This document shows, one piece after another, positions 62,642 to 64,000 of a stretch of 64,000 bases of DNA. The notes below the pieces were generated by a model. That model worked only from the letters and a program-made list of their open reading frames with translations. It did not search any database and had not been told where the DNA came from. Origin of the DNA: Oceanobacillus neutriphilus (GTDB lineage Bacteria > Bacillota > Bacilli > Bacillales > Amphibacillaceae). The position numbers were made by a program, and so were the translations under genes. Location: assembly GCF_014645515.1 (NCBI RefSeq), contig NZ_BMLW01000016.1, positions 1 to 64,000 on the forward strand, read 5' to 3'. Positions within the stretch are counted from its first letter, which is position 1; every line of letters starts with the position of its first letter.

Positions 62642-63007
62642 ATGAGATTTGAAAACACAGGGATAGAAGACACGATTATTGATGTGCAGGTATTGGATCA
62701 TGTAACAGCTAATCTGGCATTTATCCGTGCTGGACAATGGGACTATGAACGCGTTACCTATGATTACAAAATTGGCTCCAACGAAAAAAACATTACATAC
62801 TATATTCGCGTACAAGGATATGCTATCGATGGGGATGTCGATAAACGCAATGCTGTTATCAAATTAATGACTCCTCTACTCGGTAAACATTATTATCCTC
62901 ATGGAGTAGAATATGGTGAGGAAGAGAACTTTCCTGAAAGCGTTGTAGAAAGGGCAAACACACTGCTTGCCAAACTTAGTGAAGAACTTCAGTATTACAA
63001 GAAATAA
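62642..63007 (+). CDS. YugN-like family protein
   Basis: This 121-residue YugN-like protein shows the family pattern with GQWDYERVTYDYKI and the C-terminal KLMTPLLGKHYYPHGVEY. The family is widespread in Bacillaceae and its function is unknown. The ATG follows GATGAGGTGA. It is on the plus strand, unlike its neighbours, and has its own terminator. Confidence 0.8.
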   Translation: MRFENTGIEDTIIDVQVLDHVTANLAFIRAGQWDYERVTYDYKIGSNEKNITYYIRVQGYAIDGDVDKRNAVIKLMTPLLGKHYYPHGVEYGEEENFPESVVERANTLLAKLSEELQYYKK

Positions 63008-63063
63008 AAAACAAAATGTATATCATTAACAAAGTCTTAGTAAAAAAAAGATAGGCAAATGTA

Positions 63064-63103
63064 AAGGGATAACATATTAGCCAGATAAAATATGTTATCC
63101 CTT
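63064..63103 (+). terminator. Terminator of the YugN-like gene
   Basis: A perfect 15-bp stem (AAGGGATAACATATT and complement) with a 10-base loop, about 57 bases after the stop codon; T residues follow. Confidence 0.85.
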
Positions 63104-63205
63104 TTCTGCATCCGTTAAGCCTTGCAATTTGCTACAATGCAGAATTAACTGCATTATAAATCGTTAAAGCAAAGAAATTTACTAATTGAAACACAACAGA
63201 AAAGA

Positions 63206-63237
63206 GGATACGATGCTCATTTGTAAGCATTGTATCC
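63206..63237 (-). terminator. Terminator of the DUF420 gene
   Basis: A 12-bp stem (GGATACAATGCT with AGCATCGTATCC on the minus strand, one wobble) about 43 bases after the stop codon, followed by TCTTTTCTG. Confidence 0.75.
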
Positions 63238-63279
63238 ACTCTTAATGAAATCTATATCAAGATTACCTCTGCTAATATG

Positions 63280-63735
63280 CTAAAACCCTAGAATGGCCTT
63301 AATCATACTCGTCGTTTCACCCGGGTCGTACATTATATACAGGAAGATATAAACGAGAACTCCCGTAATCGCGGTGAAAAACCAAATAATACTTGTTACG
63401 GGGCCGATTTTACGATGCTTCTTAATATTTCTTTTAAATGCTAAAACAAGCGTTACAACTCCAAATACAGCCCCGACAGTTGCTAAAACAATATGGAAAA
63501 TCAGGAAGATTGTAAAATATGTTTTCACATTTTCAGGTCCTCCAAAGCTTGTATTTCCTATAAATACAGTTCGTGACACATAAATAATAAAGAAAAGCAA
63601 TGCACTGACAGCAGCTGCTATCATTACTTTTTTATGCTGCTTTTTTTTATTTTTGATAATTAACCCCCAGCCGATTGCTACAAGTATTGCACTTAAAGCA
63701 ATAAAAAAAGTACTAATTGTTGGTAGTAAATACAT
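63280..63735 (-). CDS. DUF420 membrane protein (CtaM-like)
   Basis: This 151-residue protein has about four or five membrane helices and the DUF420 His-bearing segment TYFTIFLIFHIVLATVGAV, with KHRKIGP after it. In staphylococci the DUF420 protein CtaM is needed to mature heme-copper oxidase. In B. subtilis the cta genes lie just beyond ylbC, so a role in cytochrome oxidase assembly is likely. The ATG at 63735 lies behind TTGGAGG; the frame to 63798 has no ribosome site. Confidence 0.82.
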   Translation of the reverse strand: MYLLPTISTFFIALSAILVAIGWGLIIKNKKKQHKKVMIAAAVSALLFFIIYVSRTVFIGNTSFGGPENVKTYFTIFLIFHIVLATVGAVFGVVTLVLAFKRNIKKHRKIGPVTSIIWFFTAITGVLVYIFLYIMYDPGETTSMIKAILGF

Positions 63736-63803
63736 TTCTTTATCCTCCAATAATTCTTTAAATATGTATTTAAAAAGACTATGAAAACATTCCCGCACGC
63801 AGA

Positions 63804-63838
63804 AAAAAGCGTTTTTCTTTTTCTGAGGAACGCTTTTT
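63804..63838. terminator. Terminator near the right edge
   Basis: A perfect 10-bp stem (AAAAAGCGTT and complement) with T runs on both strands. On the minus strand it would end a gene entering from beyond position 64000, possibly a cta gene. The interval 63839-64000 holds no gene I can support. Confidence 0.7.
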
Positions 63839-64000
63839 CACTCAGGAAAATTACTCTTCAAGAAAAGTAAGCTGATTAGTTTTACTCATACTAAAATGAT
63901 TACCCGGCCCGTTTTTTCAAACAGGCCATAAAATCTTTTTCATCCTATTATTTTTTGCAAACCTTTTTTGAATCCTTTTTAATGCGATTCTACTGCAGTT

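Noticed and set aside
63900-64000. The 3' end of a minus-strand gene entering from the right edge
   Set aside because: Two short frames end here (one 27 codons, one about 6), and neither can be identified from so few residues.

Overview
The window is a Bacillaceae chromosome segment, low in G+C and endospore-forming, most likely Oceanobacillus/Virgibacillus-like. I infer this from protein similarity, gene order and the repeat families. It carries sporulation genes (spoIIGA, sigE, sigG, spoVD, spoVE, ylbD, ylbJ, rsfA-like), the bacillithiol gene bshC and a Gram-positive pyr operon with PyrR attenuators. Gene order is the B. subtilis order from the cta/ylb cluster to yloA-yloB, read right to left, so most genes lie on the minus strand.

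Layout, left to right: a Ca2+ P-type ATPase (yloB) divergent from rqcH (yloA). Then a small accessory block: FMN reductase, Ohr peroxidase, a 1.05-kb transposed non-coding element, a LysR regulator and a methyltransferase. Next is the pyrimidine operon pyrR-pyrB-pyrC-pyrAA-pyrAB-pyrK-pyrD-pyrF-pyrE, with overlapping genes, two PyrR attenuators and no pyrP. It is preceded by lspA and rluD, and by ileS behind a T-box. The division block follows: divIVA, ylmH, ylmG, sepF, ylmE, pgeF (ylmD), ylmC. Then sigG, sigE, spoIIGA, and the dcw cluster ftsZ, ftsA, divIB, spoVE, murD, mraY, murF, murE, spoVD, pbpB, ftsL, rsmH, mraZ. murG, murB, ylxW/X and sbp are absent from their usual places. The right third holds bshC, a DUF3397 gene, ylbP, an rsfA-like gene, rpmF, yceD/ylbN, a second copy of the repeat element, tmcAL, ylbL, ylbJ, coaD, rsmD, ylbG-ylbF-ylbE-ylbD-ylbC, a YugN-like gene and a DUF420 (CtaM-like) gene.

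The genes cover UMP synthesis, peptidoglycan precursor synthesis, septum assembly and the mother-cell/forespore sigma cascade. Regulatory sites that can be read directly are two PyrR-type attenuators, an Ile T-box, three decameric MraZ boxes before mraZ, a spoIIG-type promoter with a 21-nt spacer, and a hairpin over the spoVE ribosome-binding site.

The least ordinary content is a pair of non-coding transposed elements (5998-7044 and 52969-53731). Each has about 14-bp terminal inverted repeats, a perfect 7-bp target duplication and internal giant hairpins, and the first copy carries nested insertions. A separate 160-bp inverted-repeat element sits between mraZ and rsmH. I see no defence system, prophage, CRISPR array, tRNA or rRNA. 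Most of the window is a conserved housekeeping region.
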